DNA of 64,000 nucleotides, from NCBI GenBank assembly GCA_000381585.1, contig KB906733.1:372001-436000 (forward strand), read 5' to 3'. This document shows, in pieces, positions 1 through 8,102 of this stretch. The notes beneath the pieces were generated by a model. That model did no database searches. It was not told the DNA's origin and saw only the letters and a list, made by a program, of their open reading frames with translations. The translations under genes and the position numbers were made by a program. The DNA comes from Acidobacteriaceae bacterium KBS 83 (lineage in GTDB: Bacteria; Acidobacteriota; Terriglobia; Terriglobales; Acidobacteriaceae). How positions within the stretch are numbered: the first letter of the stretch is position 1; every line of letters starts with the position of its first letter.

Positions 1-639
1 GAAGGTGCGACTCCATTCGTTCCAGAGGACCTAACGCTGCCTGTTCTTCGAGAAGCCGTCCAGAACTGTCGCGGCTGCGATCTATATCAAAATGCTACTC
101 AGGCGGTTTTTGGAGAACTGGAAACAGGAGCCAGCTTGAAAAGGCCTAAAGTCGCCATCATGATGATTGGCGAGCAACCGGGAAACCAGGAAGACAAAGA
201 AGGACGTCCTTTTGTTGGCCCGGCAGGAAAGCTGCTGGATAAGTGCCTTCAAGAAGCCGAGATTGATCGGCGCAAGGTCTACGTTACAAATACGGTCAAA
301 CACTTCAAATGGGAACCGCGCGGAAGACTTCGGATCCACAAGAAACCCAGCATGAAGGAAGTCCATGCTTGCCGACCTTGGCTAGAGGCGGAGTTGGAAG
401 TGGTCCGACCTGCATTGGTTGTATGCCTTGGGGCGGTTGCAGCCCAGTCATTGCTCGGCTCTGGATTCAAGATCACGCAGTCCCACGGCAAACTGCAGCA
501 CCGCGAGGGCTTTCCTCCCATCATTGCAACAATCCATCCATCGGCGATTCTGCGTGCTCGCACCTCGGAAGATCGTGATCGGGACACGAATGTTCTTCTG
601 GATGATCTGCGGCACGCCAACACATTCCTGGCACGGTAA
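1..639 (+). CDS. UdgX-type uracil-DNA glycosylase (5' end outside window)
   Basis: The frame is open from the first base, so the start lies upstream. A CxxC pair (Cys codons 67-69 and 76-78) stands before the ATGs and belongs to the family's 4Fe-4S site, so the internal TTG at 136 is not the start. Visible motifs are GEQPG (169-183), GRPFVGPAGKLLDKCL, an RLRIHKKP loop (His codon 337-339), two further Cys (HACRPW, VVCLG) and the C-terminal IHPSAILRA. Family 4/UdgX enzymes remove uracil from DNA. UdgX is distinguished by an extra KRRIH-type loop whose His bonds covalently to the abasic sugar. Here the loop reads RLRIH, keeping the His. UdgX identity is from the loop; biochemical behaviour is inferred. 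Confidence 0.88.
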   Translation, partial: EGATPFVPEDLTLPVLREAVQNCRGCDLYQNATQAVFGELETGASLKRPKVAIMMIGEQPGNQEDKEGRPFVGPAGKLLDKCLQEAEIDRRKVYVTNTVKHFKWEPRGRLRIHKKPSMKEVHACRPWLEAELEVVRPALVVCLGAVAAQSLLGSGFKITQSHGKLQHREGFPPIIATIHPSAILRARTSEDRDRDTNVLLDDLRHANTFLAR

Positions 640-646
640 CCCAGCG

Positions 647-674
647 CTGATGAAGCATAGCCGTGCACTATAAT
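647..674 (+). promoter_or_regulatory. candidate sigma70-type promoter
   Basis: A perfect TATAAT lies at 669-674, with a weak -35-like CTGATG at 647-652 and a 16-nt spacer. It falls in the short gap after the UdgX gene, on the strand of the TPR/FG-GAP gene. The -35 match is poor, so this rests mainly on the -10 box. Confidence 0.4.
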
Positions 675-771
675 CGGGGCGGCTGCGTGCGCCTCTCGAA
701 TGTGCTCTTGTCGGTCGAGCGGTCGGCATTCCTCCATCGCAAAACGTACTTCACCACAGGAAGCAACCATC

Positions 772-3700
772 TTGAATTGCTCGTTCAGCGCGCGGACGAC
801 GTTTTTATTATTACCTGCTTTGCTCTTGCTGAGTTCCGCTTGGGGTGCTGATGCCCAGAAAGCAGATAGCGATGCAGCTCGCCTGAACAGTGTCGGCGTC
901 GCCCTCATGAATCAGCAGATCCCAGGCAAAGCCCTTGCGAAATTCGAGGATGCTCATCGTGTGGACCCATCTTCCGCGATCCCCTTGCTCAATAAGGGAA
1001 TTGCGCTTATCTATTTGCGTCGCTTACCAGAGGCTGAACAAGCGTTAACGGCCGCGTCCGTTAAGGCACCCGCTGACCCCCGGGTCTGGTACAGCCTTGG
1101 TCTCGCACTTTTCGATTCCGGCGATCAGGTATCTGCTCTCAAGGCGTTTCAGCATGCGGCTGAAGTCGATCCTCAAGACGCAGACACGCATTACTACATC
1201 GGCATCATTCATCTTGGACAGAAAGACTACGACCAGGCAATCGCAGAGTTCGAAAGAGCTTTGCAGATCAGTCCATTGCATGCTTCCGCACAATACGGAT
1301 TGGCGCGTGCCCTTCAGCGTTCAGGAAAGACCGATGAGGCTCGGAGCCATGTTCGGCGCTTCCAGGAGGTTACCCAGAGCAAGATAGGCACGGTTTTTAG
1401 CGACAACTACGGAGAGCAGGGACGCTATGCGCTGGCAGAGGATATGCCGGGGGTGCCCCCTGTTGTATCTGCAATGATTCCGGTTGCGTTCGCCCCTCGG
1501 TCATCTGCGGCGGTCTCGCAGGCTGGTCAGCACAATCCTGCTGATGGTGCGGGGGCCTGCACCCTGGACCTCGAAGGCAACGGACATAAGGACATCGTCT
1601 CGATGCAGTCTGGCGCGAACGCGATTCAAGCTTATCGGATCGCGCCGGATGGTACACAGGTCGAGATCGATGCAAAAACCTCAGGTCTGTTACTGCCGGG
1701 TAAGGGTATTGCATGCGCCGTGGGCGATTACGACAATGACGGTTTGCCCGATCTCGCCTTCGCCCTGGCCGATCGCATAGCGATCTTTCATAACCTGGGA
1801 CATGGCAAATTCACTGATGTGACTTCAGCTGCCGGTATTCGGCCACTGAATCATCCCGCTGGTCTGACCTTTGTAGATTTCGATCACGATAGCGACCTCG
1901 ACCTTTTCGTGAGTGGTGCAAAATCTGGCCTCGGGATAGGTCCGAATATCCTGTGGCGGAATAATGGTAACTCTACATTCACCGAATGGACCGGCCCTAC
2001 GGGTCTTGGCGGTTCCGAGGAGACCACTGGTGCGATGCTATCCGACATCAACAACGACCGGGCTGTTGATCTGGTGGTGACTGGTGACGGCGCCTCACCC
2101 ACGATCTTTGCGAACCAGCGGGAAGGAGCCTTCAAAAGGGTTGCGCTCTATGACCAGAGTCTGCCCGCGACCCGTGGAATATCGATCCTTGATTTTAATA
2201 AGGATGGTTGGATGGATGTCGCTGTCACCCATGCCGACCCTCCTGGATTGACCTTATGGAGAAATGCCGAGGGGAAGCACTTCGACCGTGTTCCGCTTCC
2301 GTTAGGGGAGGTAAGCGGAGCCTGGGGGCTCACGGCAATCGATTTCGATAACGACGGATGGATTGATCTTGCGGTGCTTGTGGAAACAGCTCGCGGCACT
2401 CGGCTGCGGGTTTTGCGTAATTGCGGTGCGAAGGGCTTCGAGGATGTGACCAAAGCGCTCAAACTCGCGGACCTCGACCTATCGGGAGCAAAATCGCTTA
2501 TAGGTGCAGACGTTGATGGTGATGGAGCACCGGACCTGGTTGTAGCTCGCGGTAGCATGGCGCCGTTGGTACTGCATAACATAGGTGGCAACAAGAACTA
2601 CTCATTGCGGATTGCCCTCACCGGCCTGGCTGATAACAAGTCGGCGCTTGGAACTAAGGTAGAGGTTCTCTCCAATGGCTCGAAGCAGAAGTTTGAGATT
2701 GCAGGAAGCTCGGGATACTTGAGTCAAGGTCCAACGGATATTCTCGTTGGCTTGGGAAAAAGTGATCGTGTAGATGTCGTGCGCATGGTATGGCCTACGG
2801 GGGTGCCACAGGACGAAATCGACGTTTCTGCCACCAAGCCTCTTGTGCTCCAGGAATTGGATCGCCGAGGAAGCTCATGTCCTGTGCTCTTTGCGTGGGA
2901 CGGAAAGAAATATCAGTTTGTCTCAGACGTCATAGGGGCGGCAGTCGTCGGGCACTGGATATCGCCATCCGCTCGAAATGCAAATGATCCAGACGAGTGG
3001 ATCAAAGTAGAGGGATCCCTATTGAAGTCATCCAATGGCAGACTGAGTCTCCGATTCGGCGAGCCTATGGAGGAGGCCAACTTTGTCGACCAGTTGCGCC
3101 TGGTTGCAATCGATCATCCGGAAGGCACAGAGGTATATCCGGATGAGCGCTTTCTGAGCGAAAAGCCTTTCGCGAGCGGGCTGCCCGTGATTGCGTCTCC
3201 TGACACACATCTCCCAGTACGCGCCTGGGGTGACAAAGGCCAGGACGTGCTTGGGCTTCTTACAAAGACGGATCACGAGTATGTTCGCGATTTCACCAAT
3301 CTGGCTTATGGAGGTTTTGCGAACAGGCACGCTCTGACATTGGACCTGGGCCCGTGGTCCGCTCAGCATCCACTGCGTCTCTTCCTCCGTGGCTTCATCG
3401 AATACTTCAGTGCCACTTCCATGTATGCCGCCTGGCAGGCCGGTTTGCAACCGGAAGCTCCCTCGATCGAGGCACAGCTTGCGGACGGGTCGTGGAAGAC
3501 GATCATTGAAGATATGGGATTTCCGGCGGGTCTTCCGCGGACGATTGTTGTCGACCTGACCGGGAAGTTGCCGCCGAACGTCCAGCGGATTCGCATTCGA
3601 ACCAACCTGCAGATCTATTGGGACCAGATCCTCGTCGATAATGGTGCAGACGTGTCATCGTCGATGCATGAGCTCGAGCTTCCGCTCGCGTCGGCCAGTC

Positions 3701-4200
3701 TTGCTTTTCGTGGGTATCCGAAACAGATCGACGGCAAAACTCCAGGCGACCTCACATATGACTATCAGCAGATCAGCCTGACCGGTCCTTTCCAATGGCC
3801 GCGTGGCAGCTACACGCATTACGGTTCTGTGACGTCTCTGCTAGGCAAGCTCGATGACGAGTACGTCATCTTCGGAACCGGCGATGAGATCGATGCGGAA
3901 TTCAGCGACGCGGCCCTCCCTGCATTGCCGCCTCATTGGAAGCGGGATTACTTCTTCTATGCCAATGGCTACGTGAAGGACATGGACTTTTACGAAGCGC
4001 TGCCGTTTACCGTTGCACAGCTCCCATTCCGATCCATGACCAGCTATCCCTATCCGCGGAGCGAGCATTTTCCGGAAGATGCAGAGCGCCTCGACTATGG
4101 TCTTGATTGGAATGACCGTTTTGAGTCCGGCGACCGCACACAGTTGTTCCAGTTCCACTACATGCCGGTGAAATCAGAGCCGACGGTAATTCAGCCTTAG
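772..4200 (+). CDS. secreted TPR + FG-GAP (VCBS) + ASPIC/UnbV protein
   Basis: About 1,142 residues. I place the start at the TTG at 772: it follows AGGAAG by 8 nt and gives a compact signal peptide (FLLLPALLLLSSAWG before ADA). An ATG at 700 in the same frame would add 24 residues and has no visible ribosome site. After the signal come four to five TPR-like helical repeats (to about residue 190), then FG-GAP/VCBS repeats with calcium-loop-like segments (DYDNDGLPD, DFNKDGWMD, DFDNDGWID, DVDGDGAPD), then an ASPIC/UnbV-like region, then about 450 residues with no domain I can name (starts near SSCPVLFAWDGKKYQF). The family is extracytoplasmic and common in Acidobacteriota; its function is not established. 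Probably monocistronic. Confidence 0.85.
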   Translation: MNCSFSARTTFLLLPALLLLSSAWGADAQKADSDAARLNSVGVALMNQQIPGKALAKFEDAHRVDPSSAIPLLNKGIALIYLRRLPEAEQALTAASVKAPADPRVWYSLGLALFDSGDQVSALKAFQHAAEVDPQDADTHYYIGIIHLGQKDYDQAIAEFERALQISPLHASAQYGLARALQRSGKTDEARSHVRRFQEVTQSKIGTVFSDNYGEQGRYALAEDMPGVPPVVSAMIPVAFAPRSSAAVSQAGQHNPADGAGACTLDLEGNGHKDIVSMQSGANAIQAYRIAPDGTQVEIDAKTSGLLLPGKGIACAVGDYDNDGLPDLAFALADRIAIFHNLGHGKFTDVTSAAGIRPLNHPAGLTFVDFDHDSDLDLFVSGAKSGLGIGPNILWRNNGNSTFTEWTGPTGLGGSEETTGAMLSDINNDRAVDLVVTGDGASPTIFANQREGAFKRVALYDQSLPATRGISILDFNKDGWMDVAVTHADPPGLTLWRNAEGKHFDRVPLPLGEVSGAWGLTAIDFDNDGWIDLAVLVETARGTRLRVLRNCGAKGFEDVTKALKLADLDLSGAKSLIGADVDGDGAPDLVVARGSMAPLVLHNIGGNKNYSLRIALTGLADNKSALGTKVEVLSNGSKQKFEIAGSSGYLSQGPTDILVGLGKSDRVDVVRMVWPTGVPQDEIDVSATKPLVLQELDRRGSSCPVLFAWDGKKYQFVSDVIGAAVVGHWISPSARNANDPDEWIKVEGSLLKSSNGRLSLRFGEPMEEANFVDQLRLVAIDHPEGTEVYPDERFLSEKPFASGLPVIASPDTHLPVRAWGDKGQDVLGLLTKTDHEYVRDFTNLAYGGFANRHALTLDLGPWSAQHPLRLFLRGFIEYFSATSMYAAWQAGLQPEAPSIEAQLADGSWKTIIEDMGFPAGLPRTIVVDLTGKLPPNVQRIRIRTNLQIYWDQILVDNGADVSSSMHELELPLASASLAFRGYPKQIDGKTPGDLTYDYQQISLTGPFQWPRGSYTHYGSVTSLLGKLDDEYVIFGTGDEIDAEFSDAALPALPPHWKRDYFFYANGYVKDMDFYEALPFTVAQLPFRSMTSYPYPRSEHFPEDAERLDYGLDWNDRFESGDRTQLFQFHYMPVKSEPTVIQP

Positions 4201-4427
4201 CGGTCGAGAACAGATTCCGTTTGACGCTACTGTCGTTTGATCGACTATCGAGGGAAGGGTTCCTCATCACGGGTGCGGACTCATGGGTCAACGCCGGCTC
4301 CATAACTCGCCATTCCTTCCAGCAGGGTGGCCTAGTACCGTTACCAACCCCCCACCCCCCCTCCGGTGCCGGGAGAGGGATAGGTAAGTCATTTTGTTAC
4401 AAATATATAAGTGTCCTTCCGATTCGC

Positions 4428-4480
4428 AAAAATGTCATTCCATTGGACTTACGCGTAAAAATGTCCAAACAAAGGACTTA
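4428..4480. repeat. two-copy 24-nt tandem repeat, 29-nt period
   Basis: Copies at 4428-4451 and 4457-4480 share the ends AAAAATGTC and GGACTTA around a variable middle; a further GTGTCC lies just upstream (4411-4416). Repeated TGTCC/GGAC blocks near an end are typical of transposase binding sites in some IS families (IS21-like), but no transposase is present. The repeat is observed; the IS relic is inference. Confidence 0.6.
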
Positions 4481-4513
4481 GCGCTTCAGCGAGGAGCGCA
4501 TATGCGGACCTGA

Positions 4514-4535
4514 AAAGCCGCGTTATTGCGGCTTT
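4514..4535 (+). terminator. short hairpin, possible terminator relic
   Basis: Arms AAAGCCGC and GCGGCTTT pair perfectly (8 bp) around a 6-nt loop. The 3' arm ends in TTT but no longer U-tract follows. It could end transcription of the upstream FG-GAP gene, although it lies over 300 nt past that stop. Confidence 0.35.
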
Positions 4536-4887
4536 ATCTGTCCCCTATTTCAAGGCTAGCAAATCGGATAGATAAATTTGGCAGGTTTCCGGGAATCAGG
4601 TTCATTTCGGGAGCGAGCATTGGCGCGGCGGGAGAGATTATGGGCGCAGCCGATGCCTGGCGCGCGCGAATCTATCAGGATCAGATTCGGAATGTGGATG
4701 CGTTGATTGTGTGCTCGTTGAATCGTCATTCGTGTGAACTCACGGGCATCGCTAATCACAAACGAGTTGCGATTACCTGTCCGGCAACAACGACTGAGTG
4801 CGTTGCGCTGAACTCACCAACCGAGATGCCGATGCACCTATCCTTGAGCAGCTAACGAGCATAACTGGTTTGCCTGGGGTGGCAGCA

Positions 4888-5469
4888 TTAATGCCGCCGA
4901 AGCAACTCGCAAACCTCCGTTTTGTGGAGCGCCAGGAGCTTAGCTGCTTCAGGGTTCTGGCACTGCGTCTCCAGCAGTATGCCGACCGCTCCCTCACAAC
5001 CAACCTTCCTTGCGGCAATCGCCGCCTGGGCAGCGATCTGATCACGCGGCAAAAGGCCGCCCTGGGAACAAGTAGAGCAACAAGCCGGCCTGTCTTTCGG
5101 ATTGCAGTCCGCGCAGGGGGCTCCCTTGTTGTTGAAAGCCCAGTCAAGGTGGACGCGAAGCTTATCGACCTCTGATTGAGACGTTGTGGGACCTACTGGT
5201 GTGGAATGCTTATCGTTGCCCCGCGTGTAGATTATTTTTTGCGTGCCTCCGTTACATGTACCGACAGTTTTACCGTTCGACTCTGCACCGCTCGGTACAA
5301 TCGTTAATCGAAACGATTGAACACCCTTGGCTTGTAACTCACCCTCGATTCTGCTCCTCAATCCCTCACAACCTAGGTTTGCGCCGGACCCGTGTACCGG
5401 TGCAAATATGAGCAATAGTATGCAAGCAGAGATAGCGTGGAATCGTGAGATAGGAGGCTGCCGTAACAT
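4888..5469 (-). CDS. secreted DUF1161-like protein with Cys-rich C-terminus
   Basis: 193 residues. The N-terminus has a signal peptide (AISACILLLIFAPVHG). Residues about 34-85 match the DUF1161 pattern: GCEGLRSRIEGELQAKGV, then TIVPSG, then GKTVGTCNGGTQKIIY. The C-terminal half adds a Cys-rich segment (CADCN, CCSTC) and further single Cys, which could form disulfides or bind metal; I do not know this tail from other DUF1161 proteins. The function of DUF1161 is unknown. It stands alone, convergent with the TPR/FG-GAP gene. Confidence 0.75.
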   Translation of the reverse strand: MLRQPPISRFHAISACILLLIFAPVHGSGANLGCEGLRSRIEGELQAKGVQSFRLTIVPSGAESNGKTVGTCNGGTQKIIYTRGNDKHSTPVGPTTSQSEVDKLRVHLDWAFNNKGAPCADCNPKDRPACCSTCSQGGLLPRDQIAAQAAIAARKVGCEGAVGILLETQCQNPEAAKLLALHKTEVCELLRRH

Positions 5470-5673
5470 CGCTCTCCTCCGGCGGATTACTGGGCTTAGG
5501 TAAGGCGCCGGCTCTTTACAGGGTGCAGTGAATCCGACGGCTGGTGGCTGCCCGGCTCAGATTCTAGTCCTCCCAATACCCGGCGGATGGATGCATCCAC
5601 GACGCGCATGGATCGTTCTTCTTAAAGCCCTAAGCCCGCCACGCCAGCATATCGCTTTTGTTGTCGAGACGAG

Positions 5674-5700
5674 AGGCGCAGAGTCATGATCTCTGCGCCT
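5674..5700 (-). terminator. hairpin downstream of yceI-like gene
   Basis: Perfect 10-bp arms AGGCGCAGAG / CTCTGCGCCT around a 7-nt loop, 31 nt past the stop of the YceI gene on its strand. No U-tract follows, so intrinsic termination is plausible rather than certain. Confidence 0.45.
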
Positions 5701-5730
5701 TCGCCACAGATCAGTTGCGAGACGCTGCAA

Positions 5731-6288
5731 TTAGGACTTGATGAATTGCACATCGAGCACGATCTGCACGTCTTCACCGACCAGTATTCCGCCGGTTTCG
5801 AGAGCAGCATTCCAGGTCAGACCAAAATCCTTGCGATTGATCTTCGTCGTCGCGGATAGCCCAATGCGTGTGTTGCCCCACGGGTCCTTACCTGGCGCGC
5901 TTGGCCCTTCCACCGCGAAGGTCACCGGCTTGGTGACTCCGTGAAGGGTCAGGTCGCCGGTGACGGCATACTCTTCGTCGCCTTTCTTCTCAATCTTGGT
6001 GGACTTGAACGTCATCACCGGATGCTGCTCGTGATGAAAGAAGTCCGCGCTCTTCAGATGCGTATCACGCTGTTCATCGCCGGTAGTGATGGTGCTGATT
6101 TCGATCGTGGCTTCCACCCGACTGCGGGTCGGATCGGCGGTGTCCTCGATGAGCGTTCCGGCGACGCCATTGAAGCTGCCCTTAACATTCGAGATCATCA
6201 TGTGCTTCACCTTGAACTCCGCACGGGAGTGTGCAGGATCGATCTTCCAGGTGACCGTGGACGGCGAGGCGGATGTGCCTGTAGACAT
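5731..6288 (-). CDS. YceI family protein (lipocalin-like, isoprenoid-binding fold)
   Basis: 185 residues. The start at 6288 is preceded by AAAGGA with 8-nt spacing; the frame runs further upstream but only over the neighbouring gene. Characteristic YceI sequence is present: WKIDPAHSRAEFKVKHMMIS, a Ser/Thr-rich strand with DTADP, HLKSADFF, the GDLTLHGVTKPVTF strand and a NRKDFGLTW end. YceI proteins form a lipocalin-like barrel that binds long isoprenoid lipids such as polyprenyl-quinone precursors. There is no signal peptide, so this copy is probably cytoplasmic. It lies 80 nt downstream of the carboxylesterase gene and may share its transcript. Confidence 0.9.
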   Translation of the reverse strand: MSTGTSASPSTVTWKIDPAHSRAEFKVKHMMISNVKGSFNGVAGTLIEDTADPTRSRVEATIEISTITTGDEQRDTHLKSADFFHHEQHPVMTFKSTKIEKKGDEEYAVTGDLTLHGVTKPVTFAVEGPSAPGKDPWGNTRIGLSATTKINRKDFGLTWNAALETGGILVGEDVQIVLDVQFIKS

Positions 6289-6330
6289 CTGAGTAGTCCT
6301 TTCGATAGGTCGTTCGTTGCTATGTGGGGA

Positions 6331-6349
6331 ACTGATCGTCGGGATCAGT
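6331..6349. promoter_or_regulatory. short inverted repeat upstream of yceI-like gene
   Basis: ACTGATC and GATCAGT pair around a 5-nt loop in the 80-nt gap between the carboxylesterase and YceI genes. It could be an operator, an attenuator or a processing hairpin; no U-tract follows on either strand. Confidence 0.3.
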
Positions 6350-6368
6350 CCAACGTTGATCGTTCGAT

Positions 6369-7019
6369 CTAGTGCCTGTTGCCGAGTTGCAAGAGCAAGT
6401 TGCGGGCAAGTTCCAACTCTTCCTGCGTGACCGTGTGGGGCCGACCGGGGTAGCGTTTTGTTGTGACCGCTGCACCCATGGCGCTCAATATCGCCGCTGA
6501 TTCTTCCACCCGTGCCCAGGGAACATGCGGATCGGGGTCCCCGCTGCTCAGCAGTGCAGGTGTGCCTTTGAGTTCTCCGGGCGGCGAAGATTGAAGCGAG
6601 CCAGGCGGTCCTATCAATCCGCCCGTGAAGGCGATCAACGCTCCGTAACGTGCAGGGTGGCTGGCGACAAACTCTGTTGCCAGGCATGCGCCCTGGGAAA
6701 ACCCCGCGACCACAATCCGTTCGCGGCCAAGCCCAGATTGCTCAAGATTATCGACAACGGATTCTATCTTGACCAAAGCAGAGCTGAGAAAGGGCTCGTT
6801 CGCGTTTCGCGGCGCTAAGAACGAGAGCGGATACCACGTGTGACCCGCAGCCTGTGGGGCAAAGTACGCGGCATTTGGCAGATGAAGCGCGGAGCCCAGC
6901 TCGAGGATGTCTTCGGCTGAGCCGCCGCGCCCATGCAGCAGGACCATGGCGAGATCGGCCGTCTCAAGCGGAGCTCCGGTCTGAAGCACAACGCCCGCGG
7001 CATGTGGGTCGTTCGTCAT
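6369..7019 (-). CDS. phospholipase/carboxylesterase family alpha/beta hydrolase (MhqD-like)
   Basis: 216 residues. The fold is marked by LLHGRGG (oxyanion region, near residue 27), the nucleophile elbow GFSQG, the acid SGDPDPHVP and the catalytic His in GRPHTV. These are the hallmarks of the small carboxylesterase family (YpfH/MhqD type). No signal peptide. Its ATG overlaps the stop of the dioxygenase gene by 4 nt, so the two are translationally coupled. In Bacillus subtilis, dioxygenase plus MhqD-type esterase pairs are induced by quinones under a MarR repressor, and the same gene set occurs here. The substrate is unknown. Confidence 0.88.
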   Translation of the reverse strand: MTNDPHAAGVVLQTGAPLETADLAMVLLHGRGGSAEDILELGSALHLPNAAYFAPQAAGHTWYPLSFLAPRNANEPFLSSALVKIESVVDNLEQSGLGRERIVVAGFSQGACLATEFVASHPARYGALIAFTGGLIGPPGSLQSSPPGELKGTPALLSSGDPDPHVPWARVEESAAILSAMGAAVTTKRYPGRPHTVTQEELELARNLLLQLGNRH

Positions 7020-7978
7020 GCGCGAACCTCCTCACCGGCCTTGTGCAGCGTAACGACAGGCAAGTGCCGCGTCAGTTGGGCCAGATTCGCGCCCAGCCAT
7101 TGGGGCACGCGGAGCTCCTCACCCAAGGACTCCAGCGGCTCGTCGATAGCAAAGCCCGGAATGTCCGTTGCAAGTTCGAAGAGCACACCGCCGGGCTCAC
7201 GAAAGTAGATCGACCGGAAATAGTCGCGTTCCATCACTGGCGAAACGCGCAGATGCTTACTGATCAGCGCGTGCCATTGCTTCTGGTCCTCGTAATCCTC
7301 CGAACGGAACGCAATGTGGTGCACGGTGCCAGCGCCAGGACGGCCCTGACTGGCCTGGGGATCGACTACGATGTCGAGATGATTGCCAAGGGCATCGCCG
7401 GCAGCTGAAAACCGCAACCGGTTTCCCTCTTCCGCCATCTTGCGGAAGCCAAGCAGTGCAAGTGCCGCTTCGGTCTGGCGTGCGTCGCGCTCGAGCATCG
7501 TTACTCCGAAGAAGCCCTGAATCGCATGCTCCACCGGAACATCGGCAAAGCGTGGCGCCTTTAACTCGGCCGACTCGGCATGCCCTACAAGCTCAATCTT
7601 CATGCCGTCCGGATCGCTGAATGTCAGGACGGTCTCTCCCATGCGTTCTCCTTTGCCTTGCAAAGAGGCATTCTTCGAGGCAAGCCGCTGCTCCCAGTAC
7701 GGGATCGAATTCGGCGAGACGCTGAATGCGGTATGGGTGACTTCGCCAGCCCCGACCGTTCCGCGGGTGGCATGGGGCCAAGGGAAGAAGGTGAGGATGG
7801 TACCGGGGGTTCCGGCGTCATCTCCAAAGTAGAAGTGGTAAGTCCCAGGATCGTCGAAGTTTACGGTCTTTTTGACGAAACGGAGACCGAGTACATCGGT
7901 ATAGAAATCGAGATTGCGCTGTGGGTCGCCTGCTATGGCGGTCACATGATGCAGGCCTACGATAGGTTTAGTGGGCAT
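7016..7978 (-). CDS. mhqO: ring-cleaving dioxygenase of the glyoxalase/VOC family (MhqO-like)
   Basis: 320 residues. The start at 7978 has an ideal AAGGAGG site 9 nt upstream; the frame continues 46 codons further but only across the promoter region. Two VOC modules are visible: GLHHVTAIAGDPQRNLDFYT near the N-terminus and VHHIAFRSEDYEDQ in the second half, with EPGGVLFELATD supplying the final metal Glu. Metal ligands are the His of HHVT and HHIAF and that Glu. MhqO/LinE-like enzymes open hydroquinone or catechol rings. It is first in the operon dioxygenase-esterase-YceI, divergent from a MarR gene, with palindromic sites between them. Confidence 0.88.
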   Translation of the reverse strand: MPTKPIVGLHHVTAIAGDPQRNLDFYTDVLGLRFVKKTVNFDDPGTYHFYFGDDAGTPGTILTFFPWPHATRGTVGAGEVTHTAFSVSPNSIPYWEQRLASKNASLQGKGERMGETVLTFSDPDGMKIELVGHAESAELKAPRFADVPVEHAIQGFFGVTMLERDARQTEAALALLGFRKMAEEGNRLRFSAAGDALGNHLDIVVDPQASQGRPGAGTVHHIAFRSEDYEDQKQWHALISKHLRVSPVMERDYFRSIYFREPGGVLFELATDIPGFAIDEPLESLGEELRVPQWLGANLAQLTRHLPVVTLHKAGEEVRA

Positions 7979-8006
7979 CGAGATCGCCTCCTTCGTTGTA
8001 ATAAGA

Positions 8007-8018
8007 TTCGATATCGAA
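8007..8018. promoter_or_regulatory. palindromic candidate operator 1 (MarR)
   Basis: TTCGATATCGAA is a perfect 12-bp palindrome, 29 nt upstream of the dioxygenase start. It shares TTCGA(N2)TCGAA with a second palindrome centred 61 bp away, near the MarR gene. Placement in the divergent promoter region suggests autoregulation and repression of the dioxygenase operon. Confidence 0.6.
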
Positions 8019-8066
8019 GTAAAAGATTCAGGATTCCCGTATTTTTTGGAGGATCCGTGCACCTTC

Positions 8067-8080
8067 CTTCGACGTCGAAG
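8067..8080. promoter_or_regulatory. palindromic candidate operator 2 (MarR)
   Basis: CTTCGACGTCGAAG is a perfect 14-bp palindrome 23 nt upstream of the MarR start. It differs from site 1 only in the central bases and in flank length. The 61-bp centre-to-centre spacing is close to six helical turns, which would put both sites on one face of the DNA. Confidence 0.6.
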
Positions 8081-8102
8081 CATCTTGTGGAGTGACGTGA
8101 CC

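Larger units (their letters stand above)
4201..4887. other. intergenic stretch with repeat and hairpin, no convincing gene
   Basis: This 687-nt gap between convergent genes holds a C-rich run (4348-4362), a two-copy tandem repeat (4428-4480) and a small hairpin (4514-4535). Possible reading frames are short, have no good ribosome sites and resemble no family I know. It reads like degraded mobile or repetitive DNA. Confidence 0.5.

Noticed and set aside
4526-4855. 109-codon plus-strand frame in the gap after the FG-GAP gene
   Set aside because: No ribosome site, no hydrophobic or domain pattern; conflicts with a relic-like intergenic context.
6289-6687. Longer YceI reading frame starting far upstream
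   Set aside because: Extension lies over the carboxylesterase gene in another frame; the AAAGGA site and family alignment place the start at 6288.
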